A DNA stretch of 64,000 nucleotides from Clostridiales bacterium (GTDB taxonomy: Bacteria; Bacillota; Clostridia; Christensenellales; Borkfalkiaceae): contig SVHW01000004.1 of the NCBI GenBank assembly GCA_015055655.1, positions 43,420-107,419 on the forward strand, read 5' to 3'. A program made the position numbers and the translations under genes. Within the stretch, counting starts at the first letter, position 1. Every line of letters starts with the position of its first letter. Below the pieces are notes generated by a model. The model was not told the origin of the DNA and did not search any database. It saw only the letters and a program-made list of their open reading frames with translations. This document shows, one piece after another, positions 10,487-20,647 of the stretch.

Positions 10487-11695
10487 TTACTTTTTATAAT
10501 TTTCCACCACTTTTTTAACTGCGTGAATCACGTCCGCCACGTCTTGGTCGTTCATTTTAGGATAAAGCGGAATACTTACAATCCCCTTGTAAATTTGTTC
10601 CGCAACAGGGCATAAGCCTTTGTTATACCCCAGCTTTCTATAATAAGGGAACCAATATACGGGGATATAGTGAATTTGGCATTGTACGTTTTCAGCGCTC
10701 ATCGCGTCAAAAAACTCTCTACGGGTACAGGTGAGTTTATCCAAATCCAACTGCACGATATACAAATGTCTGCAAGTATCCGATTCAGGGATTTCTTTTT
10801 GCACGATAATTTCGGGCACGTCCTTAAACGCTTCGTCGTACTTTTTCACAATTTCTTTACGACGCGCCGCAAAGGAATCCAATTTCTTCATCTGGTTCAC
10901 AATCAAAGCCGCTTGGAAATCCGTAATTCTGTAATTATACCCCAAGGCGATTTCCTCGTAATACCAAGGTCCTTCGTGCGGAGCGTCTTCCATCAACGCC
11001 GCGTCGTGCGTAATCCCGTGCGTATGCGCCAAAACCACCCTCTTATGATATTCGTCGTTATTCGTCAATACCGCGCCACCTTCGCCGCCGGTTATCGTCT
11101 TTACGGGATGAAAACTGAAACAAGTCATATCTGCCAAGCTTCCCACTTGTTTTCCATTGTATTTTGTCGCAATCGAGTGCGCCGCATCCTCAATAAAAAT
11201 CAAGTTAAACTCGTCGCAAATTTCGCGGATTTCTTTATTTTTAACGGCTTGTCCCGTAAAATCCACCGCGATAATCGCCTTCGTTTTCGGTGTAATTTTC
11301 TCACGAATACTGTTAGGGTCAATATTATACGTATCTGCTTCTACGTCGGCAAAAACAGGCGTACCGCCGCAATACAATACGCAGTTTGCGCTTGCCGCAA
11401 ATGTCAAAGGCGTCGTAATAACCTCATCCCCAGGCCCAATCCCCGCAGCCAAACAAGCGCAGTGCAAGGCCGCCGTACCGTTGCTTACTGCAACGGCGTG
11501 TTTTGCGCCCGTGTATTTTTCCAAAGTGCGCTCCAACTCTTCTACTTTAGGACCACAAGTAATATAATCCCCTCTTAAAACGTTTGCAACTGCTTCCACG
11601 TCACTTTCGTCAATCCATTGACGACCGTAATAAATTTTTCCACTGCGAACGGGATAGCCACCTTTGATTGCCAATTTTTCCATTTCTTTATCCAT
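10487..11695 (-). CDS. pseC: UDP-4-amino-4,6-dideoxy-N-acetyl-beta-L-altrosamine transaminase (DegT/DnrJ/EryC1)
   Basis: YYGRQWIDESDVEAVANVLRGDYITCGP, SFHPVKTITGGEGGAV (PLP lysine), HTHGI. Confidence 0.92.
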   Translation of the reverse strand: MDKEMEKLAIKGGYPVRSGKIYYGRQWIDESDVEAVANVLRGDYITCGPKVEELERTLEKYTGAKHAVAVSNGTAALHCACLAAGIGPGDEVITTPLTFAASANCVLYCGGTPVFADVEADTYNIDPNSIREKITPKTKAIIAVDFTGQAVKNKEIREICDEFNLIFIEDAAHSIATKYNGKQVGSLADMTCFSFHPVKTITGGEGGAVLTNNDEYHKRVVLAHTHGITHDAALMEDAPHEGPWYYEEIALGYNYRITDFQAALIVNQMKKLDSFAARRKEIVKKYDEAFKDVPEIIVQKEIPESDTCRHLYIVQLDLDKLTCTRREFFDAMSAENVQCQIHYIPVYWFPYYRKLGYNKGLCPVAEQIYKGIVSIPLYPKMNDQDVADVIHAVKKVVENYKK

Positions 11696-11710
11696 CCTTT
11701 CTTTTTTTCC

Positions 11711-13129
11711 TTACATATTATTTTTTGTTTTATCCGTCAAATACTGCACGTATTGTTCGTATTCTTTCTCGTCCAGTAATTTCTTCGTGAAATCTTGCAA
11801 ATCCTGTTCATTCAACACTTCCCATACGTCAAACTCGTAAATATCCTTCGCCAATACGCCGTTATATCGAAAAGATATGGTTGGCGCGCCGAATTCCGCC
11901 GCCTCGTATAGGCTTGTAGAAGAAACCGTCAACTGCACGAAACTGCGCAGCAACAACTCGTATAATTGTGACGTGTTATCATATATTTCTACGCCGTCCA
12001 ACTCTTTTCGGTACAGCTCTATCGCGCCGTTGTCTTCCCGTGGATGTAGCTTTATCGCCAATCGATATCTCTTCCAACGCTCGTCCGCCGCCATAATCTC
12101 TTGCACTTTTTTCAGGCGCTTAATCATTAACGAGTAATAATTTTGTCCAACGCCGTCTTGTTCGTACGGTTGCGAGGCGAACAATATCAAATCACGTTCT
12201 TCTGCTTTCACCCCAAACACTTTTTTATACGTTTGCGTTCGAGGATTCCCTATCACCTCTACGTTTTCCGCGTCAAAGATTGATTGCTCGCATAAAATCC
12301 GTTTCGTCTTATCTCCATATACGAGTATTTTTCTTTTGAAAAACGCCAAATCAATATTTTTCACAAATGCAGGATAAACGTACCCGACGTGATGATTGGT
12401 AATAATCCCATGTTGCAATTCAATCGACTGCGGATTATTTCTTAACACAGGGATAATATTCTCCCTCGCGCCGCCCCAAAAATCAATCGCGTATTGTACG
12501 TTTTTATATCGCTTGAAAAACTTACCAAACAGCTTTTGATAAATGACCGTCGTGGCGTAAGCGTCCGGAAAATGCTCCAATAGATAAGCAACTGCCTTTT
12601 GCTCGTTTTCCGTTTCCGTAGGCGTTTTTGCAAATTGCGGCACTATCGTTTGACGACACTCCTCACACAACCTTGCATATTCCTTTTTATGGAATATTGA
12701 GTACAGTTTCAATCGCACGGAAAAATAATCAAGCGGACAATACTTATCCTTATTCACGTCGGTAAAATACCCGTTATCATACGCCGCATTTCGGCTAGGC
12801 CACTCGAAAACAACCCCGTCAGGATAATGGTCCAATAAATACTCTGCCGCCAAGTTTCGTCCGTTATCCCTGCGATAAACGGTGGACGTAAAAATCAGCG
12901 TTTGCTTCTTCCTAAATTTTCTCTTTTTGAAAAAACCGTTGATAACACGCTTTATTGATACGCCGTCTTTCCTCTGTGCTTGCACGGAAGACACCGCCTT
13001 TTGTCCATCCTGCAACAGCTGCATAACGCCGTCGCGAAAACTTGTATAAATTGGCACGCCCCCAACGAGAATATCGTATAAAAACGGATATTTATTTTCA
13101 AAAGCAAATAATTCGCTTTTTTGTTTCAC
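11711..13129 (-). CDS. GT-B-like glycosyltransferase; candidate pseudaminic acid transferase
   Basis: IELQHGIITNHHVGYVYP, EQDG, IKLHPRED and TVSSTSLYEAAEFGAPTISF resemble GT-B/sialyltransferase-like HP and S/T motifs; adjacent to pseC. Confidence 0.45.
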   Translation of the reverse strand: MKQKSELFAFENKYPFLYDILVGGVPIYTSFRDGVMQLLQDGQKAVSSVQAQRKDGVSIKRVINGFFKKRKFRKKQTLIFTSTVYRRDNGRNLAAEYLLDHYPDGVVFEWPSRNAAYDNGYFTDVNKDKYCPLDYFSVRLKLYSIFHKKEYARLCEECRQTIVPQFAKTPTETENEQKAVAYLLEHFPDAYATTVIYQKLFGKFFKRYKNVQYAIDFWGGARENIIPVLRNNPQSIELQHGIITNHHVGYVYPAFVKNIDLAFFKRKILVYGDKTKRILCEQSIFDAENVEVIGNPRTQTYKKVFGVKAEERDLILFASQPYEQDGVGQNYYSLMIKRLKKVQEIMAADERWKRYRLAIKLHPREDNGAIELYRKELDGVEIYDNTSQLYELLLRSFVQLTVSSTSLYEAAEFGAPTISFRYNGVLAKDIYEFDVWEVLNEQDLQDFTKKLLDEKEYEQYVQYLTDKTKNNM

Positions 13130-13139
13130 GTTTTACTCC

Positions 13140-14201
13140 TTATTTTTTTCCGTATTTTTTCAAGCAATCTTCGAAGTATGTTTCGTATTCTTTAATTAAC
13201 ACTGACCAACGATATTTTTGTATAGTATTAAACGCATTGCTCGACATCTTTTGGTATTCCTCGGGATTGTCTAAAAGATATTGCAATTTATCTTGCATCT
13301 CTTGTAAATTCGCCACCCCGTAGCCGTTTACGCCGTCTTGGATAAAATCTACCGTGTAATTTTCATTGATATAAATGCTTGGCAAGGAATTTAATGCCGC
13401 TTCTTGAATTACCTTGGGTAAGCCTTCAAATTCCGAAGTCATTAACAGGACGTCACACGTTTGCATATGTTCATATACTTGTTCGTTGGGTATACGCCCC
13501 GTCAATATCAAATTCGTCAATTCGTATTCTTGAATCGCTCCCTCCACCTGCTTTTGCATATCCCCGTCGCCAATCATAATAAATTGTAATTGAGGAAAGC
13601 GTTTTGCACACTCAACCAATAACATCGGTCTTTTGTTTTCTTTAACGTTACCAACCCAGACTACTTTATGAATCTTTGTTTTGCCTTCTTTTTTTCCTTC
13701 GCCTCTTTCAAGCACCCCAAGCGGCAACACGGGAAGAGGCTCACCGTAAAATTTCTTTACGCTTTCCGCTATACAATTACTGATAGCGAAAGATTCATCC
13801 ATGATGTTCAAGAAATAATCTTTTAACGCAGGCGTATTATTCGTAGTTTCCGTTATCACCCCTTCCACGGAAGAAAGGAAGACTTTGCCTTTGCCTTTAT
13901 GTTTTTTTGCAAAAGTTATATCCATTTCTTCTATCTTCGGCAAATAGTAAATATCACATTTTGCGCGACGCATCGCCCAAAGCTTGCTCCATTTCCAAAC
14001 GATTCTACGATGCCAAAGCCTGTGCAGTTTTATTCCTGCCTCTTTATATTTTTTCTTATCAATAGGCATCATCGTCGTGTACATGGTATGCACTTCAAAC
14101 TTATCCTTATCCAAATATTTGGCAATATTATCGCAATTGATATTTTGCGCGTTGGCAAAATTGACGTACGCGCCCAAGAATATCTTTATCTTTTTATTCA
14201 T
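13140..14201 (-). CDS. Glycosyltransferase family 4
   Basis: VVWVGNVKENKRPMLLVECAKRFPQLQFIMIGDG...LTGRIPNEQVYEHM...SEFEGLPKVIQEAA. Confidence 0.85.
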   Translation of the reverse strand: MNKKIKIFLGAYVNFANAQNINCDNIAKYLDKDKFEVHTMYTTMMPIDKKKYKEAGIKLHRLWHRRIVWKWSKLWAMRRAKCDIYYLPKIEEMDITFAKKHKGKGKVFLSSVEGVITETTNNTPALKDYFLNIMDESFAISNCIAESVKKFYGEPLPVLPLGVLERGEGKKEGKTKIHKVVWVGNVKENKRPMLLVECAKRFPQLQFIMIGDGDMQKQVEGAIQEYELTNLILTGRIPNEQVYEHMQTCDVLLMTSEFEGLPKVIQEAALNSLPSIYINENYTVDFIQDGVNGYGVANLQEMQDKLQYLLDNPEEYQKMSSNAFNTIQKYRWSVLIKEYETYFEDCLKKYGKK

Positions 14202-14217
14202 AAAGCCCTCTCGCTTT

Positions 14218-14607
14218 TTATTTCTTCAATTCCTTTTTAATCTGCGTCGTGGAAATTTCAGGTGTTCTCGGTAAATACACTACGTCGCAATACTCTTTAA
14301 GAAAATCAAATTTACCTTCCCAGTCATCCCCCATAACGAACGTATCAATATGGTATTCCTTTACGTCCGTCACCTTTTGTTCCCAGTTTTCTTCGGGGAT
14401 TACGAGGTCTACGTAACGAATCGCTTCCAACAACTTTTTTCTCTGTTCGTACGAAAAGAAACACTTCTTTTGCTTTTGATTCCAGTTAAATTCGTCCGTA
14501 GAAAGCACGACCACCAAATAATCTCCAAGCGCCTTTGCGCGACGCAATAAGTTGATATGTCCGTAATGCAATAAATCGAACGTTCCGTAAGTGATAACCC
14601 TCTTCAT
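14218..14607 (-). CDS. tagD: Glycerol-3-phosphate cytidylyltransferase
   Basis: MKRVITYGTFDLLHYGHINLLRRAKALGDYLVVVLSTDEFN...RTPEISTTQIK. Confidence 0.96.
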   Translation of the reverse strand: MKRVITYGTFDLLHYGHINLLRRAKALGDYLVVVLSTDEFNWNQKQKKCFFSYEQRKKLLEAIRYVDLVIPEENWEQKVTDVKEYHIDTFVMGDDWEGKFDFLKEYCDVVYLPRTPEISTTQIKKELKK

Positions 14608-14620
14608 CCTTTTTCTCCTT

Positions 14621-16189
14621 TTATAAATCCGTCGGCCAATTTTCCACGTCGTAACGTACCGCCGTCGGCAATTTTTTATCTTTTGCGTAAATATGCCCTA
14701 TGCGCAAATCTCCCCAAATCCGTCTGCGCTCTCTCGCCCCAAACGCGCGCAGCCGCGCAAGCGCATTTTTGTTTCCAAAACACTTATACAGGGCGCGCAA
14801 CCGTCTTTCCTTTCGTCTTTCCTTGGGAGAAAGTCGGTTATACACGTTCAGCGACGTATACTCTATCTCCGTCCAACGTTGTACGTTCCCCGAATATTTC
14901 CCAAGCACGAACACAAACCGATACTTTTGCCCTTCTAACTTTTCCCTCATGGTAAAGAGTTCTTCTTCCGTAACGGGGAAATCGATAATATATAGGTCGG
15001 TAGGCTCTATCTCCTTTTGCGGTTTCTCTCCCAACATCTTCTCAACCGCCTGTTTTGCCGCAGCCGCGTTATCGTATTTGCAAAATCTCTCCACGAACTC
15101 GGGATATTCCTTTTTCGTATCGTCTTTTACGAAACGCAATAACTCCTCGTAAGTGTAGGCAATATCAAACGGCAAATTCTCTTCGGCTTCCTTATATACG
15201 CCCCTATCCTTAAAATACTCGTCTTTGTCGTATTGATAGAGCACGATTTTCTTGCCCGTATTCGCAAAATCGAAAAACACGCTCGAATAATCGGTGATAA
15301 GCACGTCCACCGCGTTCAAAAATTCGTACACTTCTATATCGGCAGGCATCGGCAAGCAGTATTGAAACGCCGTGTTCGCATTTTGCATAGCCGGGTGGAA
15401 TTTTACGTATACGCGATATCCCTCGCCCAGTTCTTTTGCCAGCCGTTCTATCTCGCTGATTTGGTCTACTTTTTCTATCCCACACGCCGTACCTCGCCAA
15501 GTGGGCATATAAAAAACAGACTTCACGTTATCCAAGCTATATTTCTTCTTGACTTCTTTTCCGTATTCTTCCTCAAAAAATACGCTATTGCGTGGGTACC
15601 CGCCAAGGAACAACTCCCCTTGCATAATTCCTTGTACCATATACTCGTCTTCATATACTCGTTTGGTCAAGTCATTTGGCGCTAAAAGATAATTACTCAT
15701 CAAATAATTTCTTTGCCCGTTTATACAAGCAAACGGGTCGCCTGCAACACTACGTCCCAACGTTTTTAACGGCGTGCCGTGCCAAGTATTCAAATAGACT
15801 TGGCCCTCTTTTTTGATAAAATCCATCGGGAAGGATATGTTATTCACAAGATACTTTGCGTGCGTCACCGCCTCGCGATATTCTCTCGTCCCCGTTTGCA
15901 CGATTTTCACACGCTCGTCTATCAAACCACGCGTCGTTAATTCTTTACGTAAGGCTTCGGGATTTTTATGCGCTATCACGATTTGGAAACGCGCGTATTT
16001 CTCTTTTAATAATTCCTTATAAATATAATAAGGATTGCCTTGGAAATTATTTCCCCCAAACGATTCCAAGAAAAACGTATCTTCCCATACGACGCCGTCG
16101 TTAAAAAACTCAGTATACTCCCAGTATCTACTTTTCTTGGTATTTCGCGCGCTATCTATTCTTGCTTTTATGCTCTTAAAAGGATTCAT
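14621..16189 (-). CDS. CDP-glycerol:polyglycerophosphate glycerophosphotransferase family (TagB/TagF-like)
   Basis: YLNTWHGTPLKTLGRSV, FYMPTWRGT, VYVKFHPAM, VLITDYSSVFFDFAN. Confidence 0.93.
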   Translation of the reverse strand: MNPFKSIKARIDSARNTKKSRYWEYTEFFNDGVVWEDTFFLESFGGNNFQGNPYYIYKELLKEKYARFQIVIAHKNPEALRKELTTRGLIDERVKIVQTGTREYREAVTHAKYLVNNISFPMDFIKKEGQVYLNTWHGTPLKTLGRSVAGDPFACINGQRNYLMSNYLLAPNDLTKRVYEDEYMVQGIMQGELFLGGYPRNSVFFEEEYGKEVKKKYSLDNVKSVFYMPTWRGTACGIEKVDQISEIERLAKELGEGYRVYVKFHPAMQNANTAFQYCLPMPADIEVYEFLNAVDVLITDYSSVFFDFANTGKKIVLYQYDKDEYFKDRGVYKEAEENLPFDIAYTYEELLRFVKDDTKKEYPEFVERFCKYDNAAAAKQAVEKMLGEKPQKEIEPTDLYIIDFPVTEEELFTMREKLEGQKYRFVFVLGKYSGNVQRWTEIEYTSLNVYNRLSPKERRKERRLRALYKCFGNKNALARLRAFGARERRRIWGDLRIGHIYAKDKKLPTAVRYDVENWPTDL

Positions 16190-16191
16190 TT

Positions 16192-17016
16192 TTACTCCTT
16201 GCGCAAATCGCTGTCATACAGGAAATCGCTAAAAATACCCGTAATCCCCCGTTCCTTCCAGTATCTATAAGTTTTTACGGTATTCACCGTATAAGCAAAC
16301 GTGCAAATATTGTTTTTTTCAAATATTTCCCAGCCAAAACGCTCTTGCAAGGCTTTCGTCGAAATCGATACCGCGCCGATATGATACTTAATACACGTTT
16401 GCAGCGTTTGTACGTAATCGGTTGCCAACATGCACACGTGTAACGTCTTAAAATCGTATACCGAGCGCACCTGCAAAACATTTTCTTCGTTAAACACCTG
16501 TATCACCACACGGTCTAACGCCGTTTCATCTACGACGTATTCTTTTATCAGCCTTGCAAAATCCGTTAGATTTGAAAACTTGCAATCGAAAATCACGGTA
16601 ATATCGGGATAGGTTTTTAAATTATCCAAACATTTTTCGATAGACATCGGCGAAAAACGTCCGTCCAAATCCATTGTTTCGCCGTTTTCCACGTGCGCCA
16701 ATACAAACGCGCCGTTTTTTTCGTCCACGTCGTATTCGAATACGCGGTTGCCTTTTTCGTAATAATACGGAAACGCCTCTTCACAATTGAGATAGGCAAG
16801 CCCTTGCAAACCGCCACCGGCGTGCGTAATCACGCCTATCCTCGCAAAAAACGCATCGCGCGCGTTGGCGTTAGGAAACGCTTGCCCCCAGTCCGCTTCC
16901 GCCTTTTCTTTGGCTTTTTCTTTTTGGGCAATCTTGCATTGTATTCTATTGTCCAATTTTACAAACGGACGGCACAACAGCCGTATACCGCGATAAACCA
17001 CCGACGAAAAGCCCAT
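16192..17016 (-). CDS. Glycerophosphodiester phosphodiesterase-domain protein
   Basis: ITHAGGG..(variant of HRG), FEYDVDEKNGAFVLAHV, ITVIFDCKF, YTVNTVKTYRYWKERGITGIFSDF. Confidence 0.78.
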   Translation of the reverse strand: MGFSSVVYRGIRLLCRPFVKLDNRIQCKIAQKEKAKEKAEADWGQAFPNANARDAFFARIGVITHAGGGLQGLAYLNCEEAFPYYYEKGNRVFEYDVDEKNGAFVLAHVENGETMDLDGRFSPMSIEKCLDNLKTYPDITVIFDCKFSNLTDFARLIKEYVVDETALDRVVIQVFNEENVLQVRSVYDFKTLHVCMLATDYVQTLQTCIKYHIGAVSISTKALQERFGWEIFEKNNICTFAYTVNTVKTYRYWKERGITGIFSDFLYDSDLRKE

Positions 17017-17018
17017 AA

Positions 17019-18701
17019 TTATTCCAGTCCCTCTATGTTTTCTTTCTCGTCGACAATTGTTTCGACACACTCGGCTTTGGTATTATCCCCCGCCGTGTCT
17101 TCCGCAAAAATCGACGTATCTTCCGCCTTTTCCCCGTCGCTATTCGTCTCCAATACGGGCGAAACGTTCTTCCTTCTTACTTTATTGAGAAATCCTCCCA
17201 TAAAGCCCGTTACCAAGCCTCTTTCTTCTTTATTCATACCAAGGCAGAACGCATACACGGCAAACAATACGGAATAAATACCAATTTTCAAGAATAGCCA
17301 CAACCAAGAAACGTTAGGGAGCAAGAAATTAATCCCTATCCCCACCGCAACAAGTGGCGCTAATTTTAACAAAAGTATAGAAATATTCGCCCAAAATCTG
17401 CCAATGCCCAAGCCAATCTTCTTTTTATAATACCAATTGATAATGATGCCTTTCGTTACAAGCGTGGTTAGCCCTGTGCAAATTGCGCACCCAAGCGGGC
17501 CAAAATAGATAGCCGCAGGAATACTTGTCGCCACGTTCAAAACGGCACAAATTACGTATAAAATCGATTTAAATTGATGTTTATTGACGGCTTGTAATAC
17601 CTGTACGGGAATCGCTTGTATATTGGGGATAACTGCAGGAAGAGCCAACGCTAAAGCAATCCAATAGGCAATCGCGTATTCCTCACCTACCCATAAATAT
17701 ATAAACTCTTGTCCAAATAACGCAAATCCGCTACACAATAAAAACGCTAAAAAGAACTGTATGCGACCCACGCGTATGGAAAGGTTGGTCATATCCTCCA
17801 TCGTCGCGCCATTTGTAATTTGCGAAGTTACCCGTGGAAAAAACACGCTAGAAACAATCCCTGGGATTTGTTGAATATACCCATACAATTGATATCCAAC
17901 CGAACAAATAGCAACGGCTATTTCTCCGCTTACTATGCCCAAGATAATGTTATCCGTTCCATCGTTTAGCTGTCCTACTATCATCCCCAAAAAGATAAAG
18001 AAGGAATACCCTAATATCTCTTTGAAGATACTAAAATCCATATCTTTCTTTTTAAAAGATATTTTTACGTGTAATTTCCCGTGTACGTATAAAACGTGTA
18101 TCAAATTAAGCATTTGCTGTAAAACCAACGCCACGAGAGAAAGAGCTATGGCTTTGTATCCCCAAATTAAGAGGGGAATCATAACGAGTGGCTTTAATAC
18201 GGTATAGATAAAATCTGCAATTTTAATAAACGTAAAACGCTCGTATGATTGTACAATCGCGTGATAGGGTTGCGTGGCAAACGTCAACGCCAAATTCACC
18301 ACCATAATCAAGATAATCATACGCAGCTCAAAATACCCTCTTGCGCCCGTTTCCACCTTGAAAATATAGCTCGACAAAATACATATCACTGCGCCGACGA
18401 CTAAAATAATCATTGCCAAGAAAGCATACAGCCGCATAAACATACCGTATAAACCAGCGGTTTTATTTTCATTTCCTTCCGCGCGGTATTTAGAAGCGTA
18501 ACGTACAACGGCTGAACCAAAACCAAACTCCGCCAACCCCAAAAAGCTAACGGCGGATTGCCCCATGTTGTACAAACCGTATTGTTGTTGTCCCAACGAA
18601 TCTAATAAGAACGGAGTATACGTTAAAGAAACGATAATGCCAGCCACCATCGTTATATAGGAAAAAATAACCCCTAATTTTAGATTCTTCGTGCTTTCCA
18701 T
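17019..18701 (-). CDS. Oligosaccharide flippase, Wzx/MATE-like
   Basis: Many TM segments; YTPFLLDSLGQQQYGLYNMGQSAVSFLGLAEFGFGSAVVRYASKYRA is typical of polysaccharide flippases. Confidence 0.92.
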   Translation of the reverse strand: MESTKNLKLGVIFSYITMVAGIIVSLTYTPFLLDSLGQQQYGLYNMGQSAVSFLGLAEFGFGSAVVRYASKYRAEGNENKTAGLYGMFMRLYAFLAMIILVVGAVICILSSYIFKVETGARGYFELRMIILIMVVNLALTFATQPYHAIVQSYERFTFIKIADFIYTVLKPLVMIPLLIWGYKAIALSLVALVLQQMLNLIHVLYVHGKLHVKISFKKKDMDFSIFKEILGYSFFIFLGMIVGQLNDGTDNIILGIVSGEIAVAICSVGYQLYGYIQQIPGIVSSVFFPRVTSQITNGATMEDMTNLSIRVGRIQFFLAFLLCSGFALFGQEFIYLWVGEEYAIAYWIALALALPAVIPNIQAIPVQVLQAVNKHQFKSILYVICAVLNVATSIPAAIYFGPLGCAICTGLTTLVTKGIIINWYYKKKIGLGIGRFWANISILLLKLAPLVAVGIGINFLLPNVSWLWLFLKIGIYSVLFAVYAFCLGMNKEERGLVTGFMGGFLNKVRRKNVSPVLETNSDGEKAEDTSIFAEDTAGDNTKAECVETIVDEKENIEGLE

Positions 18702-18712
18702 ACTCTCACCTT

Positions 18713-19783
18713 TTATTTTTCTACGGCGTTTTCTTCCGCTTGTTCTTCTATCTCGTTTTGCTTTTTCTTGTTTCGTATTTTTTGTCCTATCCGTTCGATA
18801 AAGGCCACTTCTTTCGTATTTACAATCGTCACCAATTTATCTATACTTACGCAAAGCGCAAATATAGCCAAGTTTACCGCCAAATAGTACCCGACAAACC
18901 ACCAAGCCTCGCAAAAGGCTTCTACGTGTAACCACTTCGTATATAAAATGGATACCAATGCCGGATTCGCCGTAATCAAATATACGGCCAAAATATTGCC
19001 TGCGATAGAAGAAATCCATTTTCCACGAATATGTATTTTAGCAAAGAACATAAACAATGCAATCGCTGAACAAAGCAAAAATACGTAGCGAAGCCCTTCG
19101 TCTAAGAGCGAATGTTCTATCCCTAATTTTCTCGCCAAAAATCTTTCAGCGACGTACGCCGCCATAGCAACCCCATACGCCAAAAGTATCCATATCTTTT
19201 TGCAATTTTCGTACGGTTTAAATTTCTTTAAATAATACCCAATAACGTAGGCAAGCAATCCTTCCATCAAGGTATAACTCGCGTACATAATACAAGTGTT
19301 ATTGATAAGCAACGCCGCTATTATCAATAAAAATTGCGGTTTTGATAAGCTGTCCAATCCGGGAATAAGTAAGAAAGATAACACGTATAACACAAGATAT
19401 ACGGATACAAACCAGTATCTATTGAAAATTACAGGGAAAAATGATTTAATCGTATATCCAATCCCCACGTCAGGATTTACCCCGACGATAAATATAATCA
19501 ACGTAATAAAAAAGGAATAAAACCACGTTTTCCGTTGAATAAACAGCGCTTTCCCCATTTTCGGTTTTTTTGCAAAAAAACCTGCCAGCAAGAAAAATAA
19601 CGTATTGCCAATTTGACAAAAGAAATAAATCGGCATAATGATAAAATAATTAACGTTATTTGCCGTCAATTTATTTACTGCGCCGCCCCAACCCAAGAAA
19701 TGCGCCGACATAATCATAAAAATTGCAATAATTCGCAATAAATCCAACGACGCGTTTCTTTCTTCTTTTACAGGTAACTCCAT
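18713..19783 (-). CDS. Acyltransferase family 3 (OafA-like) membrane protein
   Basis: RNASLDLLRIIAIFMIMSAHFLGWGG plus about 10 TM segments. Confidence 0.88.
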   Translation of the reverse strand: MELPVKEERNASLDLLRIIAIFMIMSAHFLGWGGAVNKLTANNVNYFIIMPIYFFCQIGNTLFFLLAGFFAKKPKMGKALFIQRKTWFYSFFITLIIFIVGVNPDVGIGYTIKSFFPVIFNRYWFVSVYLVLYVLSFLLIPGLDSLSKPQFLLIIAALLINNTCIMYASYTLMEGLLAYVIGYYLKKFKPYENCKKIWILLAYGVAMAAYVAERFLARKLGIEHSLLDEGLRYVFLLCSAIALFMFFAKIHIRGKWISSIAGNILAVYLITANPALVSILYTKWLHVEAFCEAWWFVGYYLAVNLAIFALCVSIDKLVTIVNTKEVAFIERIGQKIRNKKKQNEIEEQAEENAVEK

Positions 19784-19795
19784 AATCTCTCCTTA

Positions 19796-20647
19796 TTAGA
19801 ACAACGAGCGGAATCGGTTAAAGCATTTTTTAATAATTTGCCAAAACGTATATTGTTTCATAATTGTCTTCATAGTTTTGGCTTCCCATTCTTCCATGGT
19901 TATCGTACCACGAATATTGTAGTCTACTTCAATATTGTTAGATTGGAAAAGATCTGTCAACAGCGGATGCAACATCCACTTTCCATTTACCACACAATAA
20001 CAGCCTTTCTCCCATAAATAGTTGAATATCGAAGGAGAATACACACGATAAACCTTTTCTTTATACTTCCAACGCTTTGCGCGCTTCGCTCCGCAGCTTT
20101 CAAAAGCCCAAATCGTTTCGTGCGGTCTTAACCATTGTTTAAGAACAGACTTTCGCCATATAACAGGCACAAAACAAACCTTTGCTTTATCGTCCCCGAT
20201 TTGCTGTAAATCCATAACGTCGGTGATTGTATTTTTTCTTTCATTATCACAGTTCATTCTTGTTCCGTAAAATTGCACTTGAGACATCAACGGATCTTGG
20301 TCCATTTGATCAAGAATAGTTTCAATGAGTTCCGTTTGCACCCTTTCACGCAAGAAGAAATCCTCAATTAAAATAAACACGTATTCTTCTTCAATGCGAT
20401 CAAGAACATCCAACATCCGTCTACTCCAAGTCGTTTTATTAGGATTTCTTTTCTCTTTTAAATTCAAGGTTTGCACCGAAAAATTAGCATAGGACTTATC
20501 GTATTTAACACTTTCCGTATTCAAATATACCGAATACGGAATATCCTCCCAATACTTATCCATCAATTGAAAAAACGGATCCCAAACATCTTGATACGTG
20601 TCACAACTAGAGATTATCACTGCGCAACGTTTCTTCTTGTTCAACAT
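19796..20647 (-). CDS. Hypothetical glycosyltransferase-like protein
   Basis: RCAVIISSCDTYQDVWDPFFQLMDKYW...YVFILIEDFFL; cluster context. Confidence 0.5.
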   Translation of the reverse strand: MLNKKKRCAVIISSCDTYQDVWDPFFQLMDKYWEDIPYSVYLNTESVKYDKSYANFSVQTLNLKEKRNPNKTTWSRRMLDVLDRIEEEYVFILIEDFFLRERVQTELIETILDQMDQDPLMSQVQFYGTRMNCDNERKNTITDVMDLQQIGDDKAKVCFVPVIWRKSVLKQWLRPHETIWAFESCGAKRAKRWKYKEKVYRVYSPSIFNYLWEKGCYCVVNGKWMLHPLLTDLFQSNNIEVDYNIRGTITMEEWEAKTMKTIMKQYTFWQIIKKCFNRFRSLF

